From Variovorax boronicumulans NBRC 103145 (lineage in GTDB: Bacteria > Pseudomonadota > Gammaproteobacteria > Burkholderiales > Burkholderiaceae_C), in the NCBI RefSeq assembly GCF_001591345.1, contig NZ_BCUS01000002.1, positions 90,180 through 154,179 of the forward strand: a DNA stretch of 64,000 nucleotides, read 5' to 3'. Shown one piece after another: positions 47,845-55,931 of the stretch. The translations under genes and the position numbers were made by a program. The notes under the pieces are model-generated. The model was given only the letters and a program-made list of their open reading frames with translations, was not told the DNA's origin and searched no databases. How positions within the stretch are numbered: the stretch's first letter is position 1; every line of letters starts with the position of its first letter.

Positions 47845-49949
47845 ACGGATTGAACGACCTGATGCGCCTGCCGGCGCGGATCTTCTCCGGCTCGCAGTTC
47901 AAGGGGCTGGCGGGCCCGATCCTCATCATCCTCATCCTGAGCATGATGGTGCTGCCGCTGCCGCCCTTCCTGCTCGACCTGCTGTTCACCTTCAACATCG
48001 CGCTGTCGGTGATGGTGCTGCTGGTGAGCATGTACACCATGAAGGCGCTGGACTTCGCGGCCTTCCCGGCGGTGCTGCTGTTCTCGACGCTGCTGCGCCT
48101 GTCGCTCAACGTGGCCTCCACGCGCGTGGTGCTCATGCACGGCCACACCGGGCCCGACGCGGCCGGCAAGGTGATCGAGGCCTTCGGCCACTTCCTCGTG
48201 GGCGGCAACTTCGCGGTGGGCGTGATGGTGTTCATCATCCTCGTGCTCATCAACTTCATGGTGATCACCAAGGGCGCGGGCCGCATCGCCGAGGTGGGGG
48301 CGCGCTTCATGCTCGACGCGATGCCGGGCAAGCAGATGGCGATCGACGCCGACCTCAATGCCGGCCTGATCGGCGAAGAGATCGCCCGCAAGCGCCGCGC
48401 CGAGGTGGCGCAGGAGGCCGACTTCTACGGCTCGATGGACGGCGCCAGCAAGTTCGTGCGCGGCGACGCGATCGCGGGCCTGCTCATCATGGTGATCAAC
48501 ATCATCGGCGGCCTCGTGGTCGGCATGCTGCAGCACGGGCTCGACTTCTCCACGGCCGGCAAGACCTACACGCTGCTGGCCATCGGCGACGGCCTGGTGG
48601 CGCAGATTCCGGCGCTGGTGATCTCCACCGCGGCCGGCGTGATCGTGTCGCGCGTGACCACCGACGAAGACGTGGGCAGCCAGCTCACGGGCCAGCTCTT
48701 TTCCAACCCACAGGTGCTGTTCCTCACGGCCGGCATCGTCGGCCTGCTGGGCATGATCCCCGGCATGCCGAACCTGGCCTTCCTGCTGATCGCGGGCGGC
48801 CTGGTATGGCTCGGCAAGCGGCTGGTGCAGCGCAAGCCGCAGGTCGCCGCGCAGCAGGCCGCCGCGGCCGCCGCCACGCAAGGAGCGGGCGTGCCGGTCT
48901 CGGCCGAGCAGGCCGAAGCCACCTGGGACGACGTGGCCATGGTCGATCCGCTGGGCATGCAGGTCGGCTACCGGCTGATCCCGCTGGTGGACCAGTCGCA
49001 GCAGGGCGAGCTGCTGGGCCGCATCAAGAGCATCCGCAAGAAGATCGCGCAGGAGCTGGGCTTTCTCGTGCCGGTGGTCCACATCCGCGACAACCTGGAG
49101 ATCAAGCCCAACGCCTACGTCATCAGCCTGAAGGACGTGGAGATCGGCCGCGGCGAAGCTTTTCCCAACCAGTGGATGGCGATCAACCCCGGCCAGGTGA
49201 CGGGCACGCTGACGGGCACGCCCACGCGCGACCCGGCCTTCGGCCTGGAGGCCACCTGGATCGACGCCAGCCTGCGCCAGCAGGCACAGGTGTACGGCTA
49301 CACCGTGGTCGATGCCTGCACCGTGATGGCCACGCACCTGAATCACCTGATCCACACCCACGCGGCCGAGCTGCTGGGCCGCCAGGAAGTGCAGCAGCTG
49401 CTCGACCAGATCGCCAAGACCGCGCCCAAGCTCACCGAAGACCTGGTGCCCAAGGTGCTGTCGCTGAGCACGCTGCACAAGGTGCTGCAGAACCTGCTCG
49501 ACGAAGAGGTGCCGATCCGCGACATGCGCACCATCCTGGACGTGATGGCCGAGCACGCGCCCACGGTGAAAGACCCGACCGAGCTCACCACGCTCACGCG
49601 CCTGGCGCTGGGCCGCGCCATCACGCAGCAGCTGTTCCCGGGCGACGAGGAGATGCAGGTGATCGGCCTGGACGGCTCGCTCGACAGCGTGCTGCAGCAG
49701 GCCCTGAACAACAGCAGCGGCATCGAGCCGGGCATTGCCGACAACCTGCTCAAGCAGGCGCAGGCCGCCATGGTGCGCCAGGAGCAGATGGGGCTGGCGC
49801 CGGTGCTGGTCGTGCAGCACGCGCTGCGCGTGCTGCTGTCGCGCTTCCTGCGGCGCAGCCTGCCGCAGCTCAAGGTGCTCTCGCACGCCGAGATCCCTGA
49901 CGCCCGGACCATCAAGATCACCGCCGCCATTGGAGGACGAGCCGTTTGA
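47841..49949 (+). CDS. flhA: flagellar export platform protein FlhA
   Basis: Export platform of 702 residues: eight membrane segments in the first 330 residues, the conserved FHIPEP-type cytoplasmic loop (RIAEVGARFMLDAMPGKQMA) and the four-subdomain cytoplasmic C-terminal region binding chaperone-substrate complexes. ATG 47841 is in the flhB stop; it overlaps flhF by TTGA. Confidence 0.97.
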   Translation: MNGLNDLMRLPARIFSGSQFKGLAGPILIILILSMMVLPLPPFLLDLLFTFNIALSVMVLLVSMYTMKALDFAAFPAVLLFSTLLRLSLNVASTRVVLMHGHTGPDAAGKVIEAFGHFLVGGNFAVGVMVFIILVLINFMVITKGAGRIAEVGARFMLDAMPGKQMAIDADLNAGLIGEEIARKRRAEVAQEADFYGSMDGASKFVRGDAIAGLLIMVINIIGGLVVGMLQHGLDFSTAGKTYTLLAIGDGLVAQIPALVISTAAGVIVSRVTTDEDVGSQLTGQLFSNPQVLFLTAGIVGLLGMIPGMPNLAFLLIAGGLVWLGKRLVQRKPQVAAQQAAAAAATQGAGVPVSAEQAEATWDDVAMVDPLGMQVGYRLIPLVDQSQQGELLGRIKSIRKKIAQELGFLVPVVHIRDNLEIKPNAYVISLKDVEIGRGEAFPNQWMAINPGQVTGTLTGTPTRDPAFGLEATWIDASLRQQAQVYGYTVVDACTVMATHLNHLIHTHAAELLGRQEVQQLLDQIAKTAPKLTEDLVPKVLSLSTLHKVLQNLLDEEVPIRDMRTILDVMAEHAPTVKDPTELTTLTRLALGRAITQQLFPGDEEMQVIGLDGSLDSVLQQALNNSSGIEPGIADNLLKQAQAAMVRQEQMGLAPVLVVQHALRVLLSRFLRRSLPQLKVLSHAEIPDARTIKITAAIGGRAV

Positions 49950-52270
49950 ATCCCCAGACCGACGTGCGCACCACCGCACGCAAATTCGTCGCCGCCACCG
50001 GCCGCGATGCCCTGCGCCTGGTGCGCGAATCGCTCGGCGCCGAGGCCATCGTGCTCACGCACCGTGCCACGGCGCAAGGCGTCGAAATCGTCGCCATGGC
50101 CGAGGGCGATGTGCAGCAGACGGTGCAAACCGCGGTGCCCGCAGCCGCGCCTGCCACGGCCGCATCCGCCGACCCCACCGTGCTCAGCGAACTCCATTCG
50201 ATGCGCGGCATGATCGAGGAACAGCTCGCCAGCGTGGTCTGGAGCGACAGCCAGCGCCGCGACCCCGTGCGCGGTCGCCTGCTGCGCACGCTGCTGGGCG
50301 CCGGCTTCAGCGCGCGCCTGTCGAAGGCCATGCTCGAGAAGCTGCCCACGGGCCAGAGCTACGCCGACGGCATGGCCTTCGTGCGTTCCGAGCTCGTGCG
50401 CGCGGTGCCGGTGCATGAAGACGAAGACGCGCTGTTCGCGCAGGGCGGCGTCTACGCATTGATGGGCCCGACCGGCGTCGGCAAGACCACCACCACCGCC
50501 AAGCTGGCGGCGCGCTGCGTGATGCGCTTCGGCGCCGACAAGCTCGCGCTCGTCACCACCGACAGCTACCGCATCGGCGCCTACGAGCAGCTGCGCATCT
50601 ACGGCCAGATCCTCAACGTGCCGGTGCATGCCGTGAAGGACGCGGCCGACCTGCAGCTGGTGCTGCACGACCTGCGCGACCGCCACATGGTGCTCATCGA
50701 CACCGTCGGCATGAGCCAGCGCGACCGCGCCGTGCCCGAGCAGATCGCCATGCTCGGCAGCAGCCAGCGGCCGGTGAAGCGGCTGCTGCTGCTCAACGCC
50801 ACCAGCCACGGCGACACGCTCAACGAGGTGGTGCACGCCTACCGCCAGGGCCATGCGCTGGCGGGCTGCATCTTTACCAAGGTCGACGAGGCCACGCACC
50901 CGGGCGCGCTGATCGACACCGTGATCCGCCACCGCCTGCCGGTGCACTACATCTCGGGCGGCCAGAAGGTGCCCGAGAACCTGCTGCGCGCCGACCGCGT
51001 GCAGCTGGTGGACAGCGTGTTCCAGCCGCGCCAGCACAGCCCGTTGTTCGTGCCGGCGGAAGCTGATCTGCCCGATGAGGCCGCGCCTTCGCCGCAGGCA
51101 CAGGGCGAGACCGATCGCCTGCGCCTGCGCTACCAGAGCCTGATCCGTGCGATGGCGCACGACGCGCAGGAACTGGCGACGACGGCCGGCGCGCTGGCCG
51201 GTGCGCACATCGGCTTCGATGGCGCGCGCACGCTGTGGCGCCAGGCCGGTGACGAGGCCATCGATGCCAAGGCTGTGCTGCACGAGCTGTCGGCGTTTGC
51301 GCGCGGCGAGCTGGCTTCCGGCTGCGACACCTACGTCCTCGCGCTGGCCGGGCAGGTGGGCCTGCGCGCGACCGACAGCGGTGATGCCTACGTGTGCCAC
51401 GGCAGCCTGCTGCTGTCCGACCGCAGCGGCTTGCCGCTGGCGGCGCCGAACCAGTGGCTCTCGACCGCAGCGGCGCGCCAGTCGGCCGCGCCGGGCCAGC
51501 GTCAGGCGCAGTGGTTGCAGCAACAGGATTTCGGTAAGGGGCTCGTGCATGTGCTGGGCAAGCCACCGGCGGTCGAACAGGTGCTGTCGTGGCAGGCCGA
51601 GGGATCGAAGTGGCTGGCGCGCGCGCCCGGCAGCACCGCCGTGACGGACGCGCACACCGGCGCCGCGACTACGGTCGCGCGCCTGGCCTTCGCGTTCGAC
51701 GACACGACCGAGCGGCCCGTGCGCTATCGCGGCAAGGCCGCGCTGCAATGCGAAGCGCAGGTCGAGGTGTTGCCGCGCACCACCATCGACCGCGACACCC
51801 TGCCCACGCTGCGCTGCATCTCTGTGCGCGTGGTCGATGCGCGCAGCCGCAAGCTGCTGTCGCAGACCTGCGTGCTCACCAACCTGGGCGATGAAGTGAG
51901 CGCACCGCAGCTCGCGCAATGGCAGGGCTGGGCCGGCGACGCCGAACCGTGCTTCCGCCTGCTGCGCGACGGCGTGCAGCTCGTGGGTGGCGTGGGCGAG
52001 CCCGGCGATCCGCACATGATGAAGCGCCTGCTCGTCGCCGGCCAGGTCACGACCACCGTGTGGCGGCTGCTGCAGGCCGAGGGCGAATGGGCCGACCGCA
52101 CGCGCCTGCTGCTGGGCCAGCTCACGGGCCGCGCCCCGCGCGCCGGCCGCGCGCTGACGGGCGGCGCGCTGTACGCGGGCGTGGGCAAGCTGTTCCTGCT
52201 GCTCGATGCGCTGGGCACCGAATCGGCAGCGCCTGCGCAAGCGCCGCGCGCGCTGGAACGCCTGGGCTGA
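49946..52270 (+). CDS. flhF: signal-recognition-type GTPase FlhF with long C-terminal extension
   Basis: SRP-family GTPase of 774 residues affecting flagellar placement. B and N domains come first. The G domain has GPTGVGKT at 174-181, TTDSYRIGAYEQL and a DTVG-type G3 (LIDTVGMSQRD), and ends near residue 365. About 400 more residues follow, with no family recognised (for example LRCISVRVVDARSRKLLSQT). Usual FlhF length is about 380-500. TTG start at 49946, overlapping the flhA stop. Confidence 0.9.
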   Translation: MNPQTDVRTTARKFVAATGRDALRLVRESLGAEAIVLTHRATAQGVEIVAMAEGDVQQTVQTAVPAAAPATAASADPTVLSELHSMRGMIEEQLASVVWSDSQRRDPVRGRLLRTLLGAGFSARLSKAMLEKLPTGQSYADGMAFVRSELVRAVPVHEDEDALFAQGGVYALMGPTGVGKTTTTAKLAARCVMRFGADKLALVTTDSYRIGAYEQLRIYGQILNVPVHAVKDAADLQLVLHDLRDRHMVLIDTVGMSQRDRAVPEQIAMLGSSQRPVKRLLLLNATSHGDTLNEVVHAYRQGHALAGCIFTKVDEATHPGALIDTVIRHRLPVHYISGGQKVPENLLRADRVQLVDSVFQPRQHSPLFVPAEADLPDEAAPSPQAQGETDRLRLRYQSLIRAMAHDAQELATTAGALAGAHIGFDGARTLWRQAGDEAIDAKAVLHELSAFARGELASGCDTYVLALAGQVGLRATDSGDAYVCHGSLLLSDRSGLPLAAPNQWLSTAAARQSAAPGQRQAQWLQQQDFGKGLVHVLGKPPAVEQVLSWQAEGSKWLARAPGSTAVTDAHTGAATTVARLAFAFDDTTERPVRYRGKAALQCEAQVEVLPRTTIDRDTLPTLRCISVRVVDARSRKLLSQTCVLTNLGDEVSAPQLAQWQGWAGDAEPCFRLLRDGVQLVGGVGEPGDPHMMKRLLVAGQVTTTVWRLLQAEGEWADRTRLLLGQLTGRAPRAGRALTGGALYAGVGKLFLLLDALGTESAAPAQAPRALERLG

Positions 52271-52275
52271 AGGCG

Positions 52276-53079
52276 ATGAGCGCACGCGTCACGGACCAGG
52301 CCGACGGGCTGCGCCGGCTGCTCGGGCAGGCGCCGGTGCGCGTCGTCGCCGTCGCGGGCATGGGCCCCGGCGCGGGCGCGACCACGGCTGCGATGAGCCT
52401 GGGCGCGGCGCTGGCGCAGCAGGGCAAGGACGTGCTGCTGCTCGACGAGCACCATCCGACGATGCGCTCGGTGTGCGATGTGTGGGCGCTCCGTCCTCAC
52501 GGCACGCTGGCCGATGTGGCGAGTCGGCGGTTGCGCATCGACCAGGCCGCTGCGAGCGCGGTGTGCGGCGTGCAGGTGCTGCCCGCATCGCCCGGCGCGA
52601 GCATCGACCCGCGCACGCTGTGGCCGCGCGGCATCGTGCTGGTCGATGCGGCTTTCGACGACGAAGGCCGCCTGTCGCCGCTGGCGCAGGGCGCCGACGA
52701 ACTGCTGCTCGTGCTGCAACCGCACCCGGCGGCCATCACCTCGGCCTACGCGGGCATCAAGCGCCTGCACCGTGCGCATGCGCTGAAGCAGCTGCGCTTC
52801 CTGCTCAACGGCGTGGCCGATGCGGGCACCGCGCAGCAGGTCATGCACAACCTCGCGCAAGCCGCCAGCCGCTACCTCGCGCTGTCGCTGCTGCCCGTGG
52901 GCTGGGTGCGCACCGACCCTTGGCTGGCCGATGCGGCGCGGCTGCGCCAGACCGTGGTCGAGGCCTTTCCGGCCAGCGCGGCGGCGGTCGATTTCCGTGC
53001 CATCGCCGACGAGATGGGCCGCTGGACCTGGCGCACGCCCGCGCGGCCGGCCGTGTTCCCGCAGGCGCTCGCGGCCTGA
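52276..53079 (+). CDS. flhG: FlhG/FleN-type MinD-like protein with altered Walker A
   Basis: MinD/ParA-family protein of 267 residues, the usual partner of FlhF. It keeps the fold (LVDAAFDDEG, ADELLLVLQPHPAAITSAYA) but the deviant Walker A reads GPGAGATT (residues 30-37) where KGGVGKTT is expected; both lysines are missing. The product may be unable to hydrolyse or even bind ATP normally. It is between flhF and fliA. Confidence 0.85.
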   Translation: MSARVTDQADGLRRLLGQAPVRVVAVAGMGPGAGATTAAMSLGAALAQQGKDVLLLDEHHPTMRSVCDVWALRPHGTLADVASRRLRIDQAAASAVCGVQVLPASPGASIDPRTLWPRGIVLVDAAFDDEGRLSPLAQGADELLLVLQPHPAAITSAYAGIKRLHRAHALKQLRFLLNGVADAGTAQQVMHNLAQAASRYLALSLLPVGWVRTDPWLADAARLRQTVVEAFPASAAAVDFRAIADEMGRWTWRTPARPAVFPQALAA

Positions 53080-53104
53080 GACACGACCACGAGGACGGAC
53101 GGCC

Positions 53105-53839
53105 GTGTACACCGCACAGGGCACCATCGAGAAATCGCATCTGCTGGAACAGCACCAGTCGCTGGTGCGCCGCATCGCGCTGCAGATGATGGCGCGGCTG
53201 CCGGCCAGCGTGGAGCTCGACGACCTGATCCAGGCCGGCATGCTCGGCCTGCTCGACGCGTCGAGCCGCTACCAGGACCACCGCGGCGCGCAGTTCGAGA
53301 CCTTCGTCAGCCAGCGCATCCGCGGTGCCATGCTCGACGAGCTGCGCGCCAGCGACTGGGGTTCGCGCGGGCTGCGCCAGTCGGCGCGCGGCATCGAGAA
53401 GGCGATCCAGGCGCTGGGCCACCGGCTGGGCCGCGCGCCCACCGAAGGCGAGATCGCGAAGGAGCTGAAGGTCGACCTGGACACCTACCAGTCGATGCTG
53501 CAGGACATCCAGGGCTGCCAGCTGCTGTACGTGGAAGACTTCGCCAAGGGCGACCCCGACAACCCCTTTCTCGACCTGCATGCCCAAGAGGCGCGCAAGG
53601 GGCGCGGCGACTTCGACGACCCGCTGGCGCGCCTGCTCGAAAGCGGCTTTCGCCACCAGCTGGTGGACGCCATCGGCGCGCTGCCCGAGCGTGACCAGCT
53701 GCTGCTCAAGCTCTACTACGAGGAAGAGCTGAACCTGCGCGAGATCGGCGCGGTGCTCGAGGTGAGCCAGTCGCGCGTGTGCCAGCTGCACGGCCAGGCG
53801 GTGAGCCGCCTGCGCGCGAAGCTGAAGGATTCTCTGTAG
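53105..53839 (+). CDS. fliA: RNA polymerase sigma-28 factor FliA
   Basis: Late flagellar sigma factor of 244 residues. Region 2 (LVRRIALQMMARLPASVELD, RIRGAMLDELRASDW), region 3 (GRAPTEGEIAKELKV) and region 4 (LPERDQLLLKLYYEEELNLR, SQSRVCQLHGQAVSRLRAKL) are complete. GTG 53105 follows a GAGGACGG site. It should read the GCCGATAA promoters at 146, 5802 and 30223. flgM is not in this window. Confidence 0.97.
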   Translation: MYTAQGTIEKSHLLEQHQSLVRRIALQMMARLPASVELDDLIQAGMLGLLDASSRYQDHRGAQFETFVSQRIRGAMLDELRASDWGSRGLRQSARGIEKAIQALGHRLGRAPTEGEIAKELKVDLDTYQSMLQDIQGCQLLYVEDFAKGDPDNPFLDLHAQEARKGRGDFDDPLARLLESGFRHQLVDAIGALPERDQLLLKLYYEEELNLREIGAVLEVSQSRVCQLHGQAVSRLRAKLKDSL

Positions 53840-53845
53840 AGAAAC

Positions 53846-54709
53846 TCAGCTGGCGTAGCGCGCGTCGAGCGCATCGAGCTCGGGCTTGCGCACCAGCCGC
53901 TGCCGCTCGGCGAAGGGCGCGACCAGCGATGGGTCTTCGTCCATGCGCCGCGTGTCGCGCAGCACGGTGAGCGCCTTCTGCATGCCGGCCAGCGCGCCCT
54001 GCAGCGCAGCGTTGGCGTACAGCACGATGCCGTAGCCGAGGCCGCCGAGTTCCTCGGCGCCGAAGATCGGCGTCTTGCCGCCGATCACCATGTTCATGAG
54101 TTGCGGTTTGTGCAGGCGCTGCGGCAGCGCACGAATCTCGTCGGCCGTGGTGACGGCTTCGACGAACAGGATGTCGGCGCCGGCCTCGCTGAACTTCTGC
54201 GCGCGCTCGATCGCGGCCTCGAAACCCAGCGTCGCCGCCGCGTCGGTGCGGGCCATGATGAGCAGGTCGGGGTCGGTGCGGGCATCGACGGCGGCCTTGA
54301 TCTTGTTGACAGCTTCCTCGGTGGAGATCACCTCCTTGCCCGAGAAATGGCCGCAGCGCTTGGGCGCGATCTGGTCCTCGAACTGGATGCAGTCGGCGCC
54401 CGCGCGCTCCAGCACGCGCACCGTGTGGCGCACGTTCAGCGCGTTGCCGAAGCCGGTGTCGGCATCGACGATCAGCGGCAGGTTCACGGCGTCGCGGATG
54501 CGCGCCGTGTGGTCGGCGATCTCGTGCAGGCCCATGAAGCCCTGGTCGGGCAGGCCGAACCACATGTTGGTGACGCCCGCGCCGGTGACGTAAATGGCTT
54601 CGAAGCCCAGGTCTTCGATGACGCGCGCCGACAGCGCGTTGAAGGCGCCCGGCACCAGCACGCCGCGGCGGGCCTCGGCGAGGGAACGGAGGGTCTTGCG
54701 AGTCGACAT
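53846..54709 (-). CDS. isocitrate lyase/PEP mutase-family enzyme (methylisocitrate-lyase-like)
   Basis: 287 residues. TIM-barrel lyase with metal-binding DADTGFGNA and the catalytic KRCGH at 117-121 containing the nucleophilic Cys. It is last in the prp cluster, so cleaving 2-methylisocitrate to pyruvate and succinate is the natural inference. The sequence departs from canonical PrpB (an N-terminus MSTRKTLRSLAEARRG and GAGVTNMWFGLPDQGF), and could instead be a dimethylmalate or oxaloacetate-type lyase. It ends seven bases from the convergent fliA stop. Confidence 0.82.
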   Translation of the reverse strand: MSTRKTLRSLAEARRGVLVPGAFNALSARVIEDLGFEAIYVTGAGVTNMWFGLPDQGFMGLHEIADHTARIRDAVNLPLIVDADTGFGNALNVRHTVRVLERAGADCIQFEDQIAPKRCGHFSGKEVISTEEAVNKIKAAVDARTDPDLLIMARTDAAATLGFEAAIERAQKFSEAGADILFVEAVTTADEIRALPQRLHKPQLMNMVIGGKTPIFGAEELGGLGYGIVLYANAALQGALAGMQKALTVLRDTRRMDEDPSLVAPFAERQRLVRKPELDALDARYAS

Positions 54710-54738
54710 CGGGATTTCCTGTGAATGGATCTGAAAGC

Positions 54739-55929
54739 TCAAAGGGTGTCGCCGGGCACACGGACCCAGCCTTCCATCAAGACGCGGGCGCTGCGGCTCA
54801 TGACCGCCTTGGTCACCTGCCATTCGCCATCGACCTGGCTGGCCTGCGCGCCCACGCGCAAGGTGCCCGAGGGGTGGCCGAAACGCACCGCTTCGCGCGC
54901 GCCGCCGCCGGCCGCGAGGTTCACCAGCGTGCCGGGAATGGCGGCGGCCGTGCCGATGGCCACGGCCGCCGTGCCCATCATGGCGTGGTGCAGCTTGCCC
55001 ATCGACAGCGCGCGCACGAGCAGGTCGATGTCGCCGGCCGCCACGGCCTTGCCGCTCGATGCGGTGTAGCCCGCGGGCTTCGCCACGAAGGCGACCTTGG
55101 GCGTGTGCTGGCGGCTGGCGGCTTCGTCGAGCGTGCGGATGAGGCCCATGCGCAGTGCGCCATGCGCGCGGATGGCTTCGAAGCGGGCGAGCGCGGCGGC
55201 ATCGCCGTTGATCGCGTCCTGCAGCTCGGTGCCCGTGTAGCCGAGGGCGTCGGCGTTCACGAAGACGGTGGGGATGCCGGCGTTGATCATCGTGGCCTGC
55301 AGCGTGCCGAGGCCGGGCACGTCGAGGTCGTCGACGAGATTGCCGGTCGGAAACATTGCGCCGCCCGCGCCGTCTTCCTCGGCGGCGGGGTCCATGAATT
55401 CGAGCTGCACCTCGGCCGCGGGAAAGGTCACGCCGTCGAGTTCGAAGTCACCGGTCTCCTGCACCACGCCGCCGGTCATCGGCACGTGCGCGACGATGGT
55501 CTTGCCGATGTTGGCCTGCCAGATGCGCACGACCGCCACGCCATCGCGCGGCACGCGTGCCGCATCGATGAGGCCGTTGCTGATCGCGAACGGCCCGACG
55601 GCCGACGAGAGGTTGCCGCAGTTGCCGCTCCAGTCGACGAAAGGCCGGTCGATCGACACCTGGCCGAACAGGTAGTCCACGTCATGGCCGGGCCGCTCGC
55701 TCTTCGACAGGATCACGGTCTTGCTCGTGCTCGACGTCGCGGCGCCCATGCCGTCGATCTGCTTGCCATAGGGGTCGGGGCTGCCGATCACGCGCAGCAG
55801 CAGCGCATCGCGCGCCTTGCCCGGCACCTGCGCGGCCTCGGGCAGGTCCTGCAGGCGGAAGAACACGCCCTTGCTGGTGCCGCCGCGCATGTAGGTGGCG
55901 GGGATCTTGATCTGCGGAAGGTGCGGCAT
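54739..55929 (-). CDS. prpF: 2-methylaconitate cis-trans isomerase PrpF
   Basis: 396 residues, diaminopimelate-epimerase fold. Starts MPHLPQIKIPATYMRGGTSK, the family hallmark RGGTSKG, and continues with NCGNLSSAVGPFAI. Isomerises the AcnD product so it can be hydrated. It begins two bases after the acnD stop. Confidence 0.96.
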   Translation of the reverse strand: MPHLPQIKIPATYMRGGTSKGVFFRLQDLPEAAQVPGKARDALLLRVIGSPDPYGKQIDGMGAATSSTSKTVILSKSERPGHDVDYLFGQVSIDRPFVDWSGNCGNLSSAVGPFAISNGLIDAARVPRDGVAVVRIWQANIGKTIVAHVPMTGGVVQETGDFELDGVTFPAAEVQLEFMDPAAEEDGAGGAMFPTGNLVDDLDVPGLGTLQATMINAGIPTVFVNADALGYTGTELQDAINGDAAALARFEAIRAHGALRMGLIRTLDEAASRQHTPKVAFVAKPAGYTASSGKAVAAGDIDLLVRALSMGKLHHAMMGTAAVAIGTAAAIPGTLVNLAAGGGAREAVRFGHPSGTLRVGAQASQVDGEWQVTKAVMSRSARVLMEGWVRVPGDTL

Positions 55930-55931
55930 CG

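Noticed and set aside
53830..53843. TTCTCT/AGAGAA palindrome across the fliA stop as a terminator between fliA and the convergent lyase gene.
   Set aside because: The loop is only two bases and there is no T-run; too weak to call.
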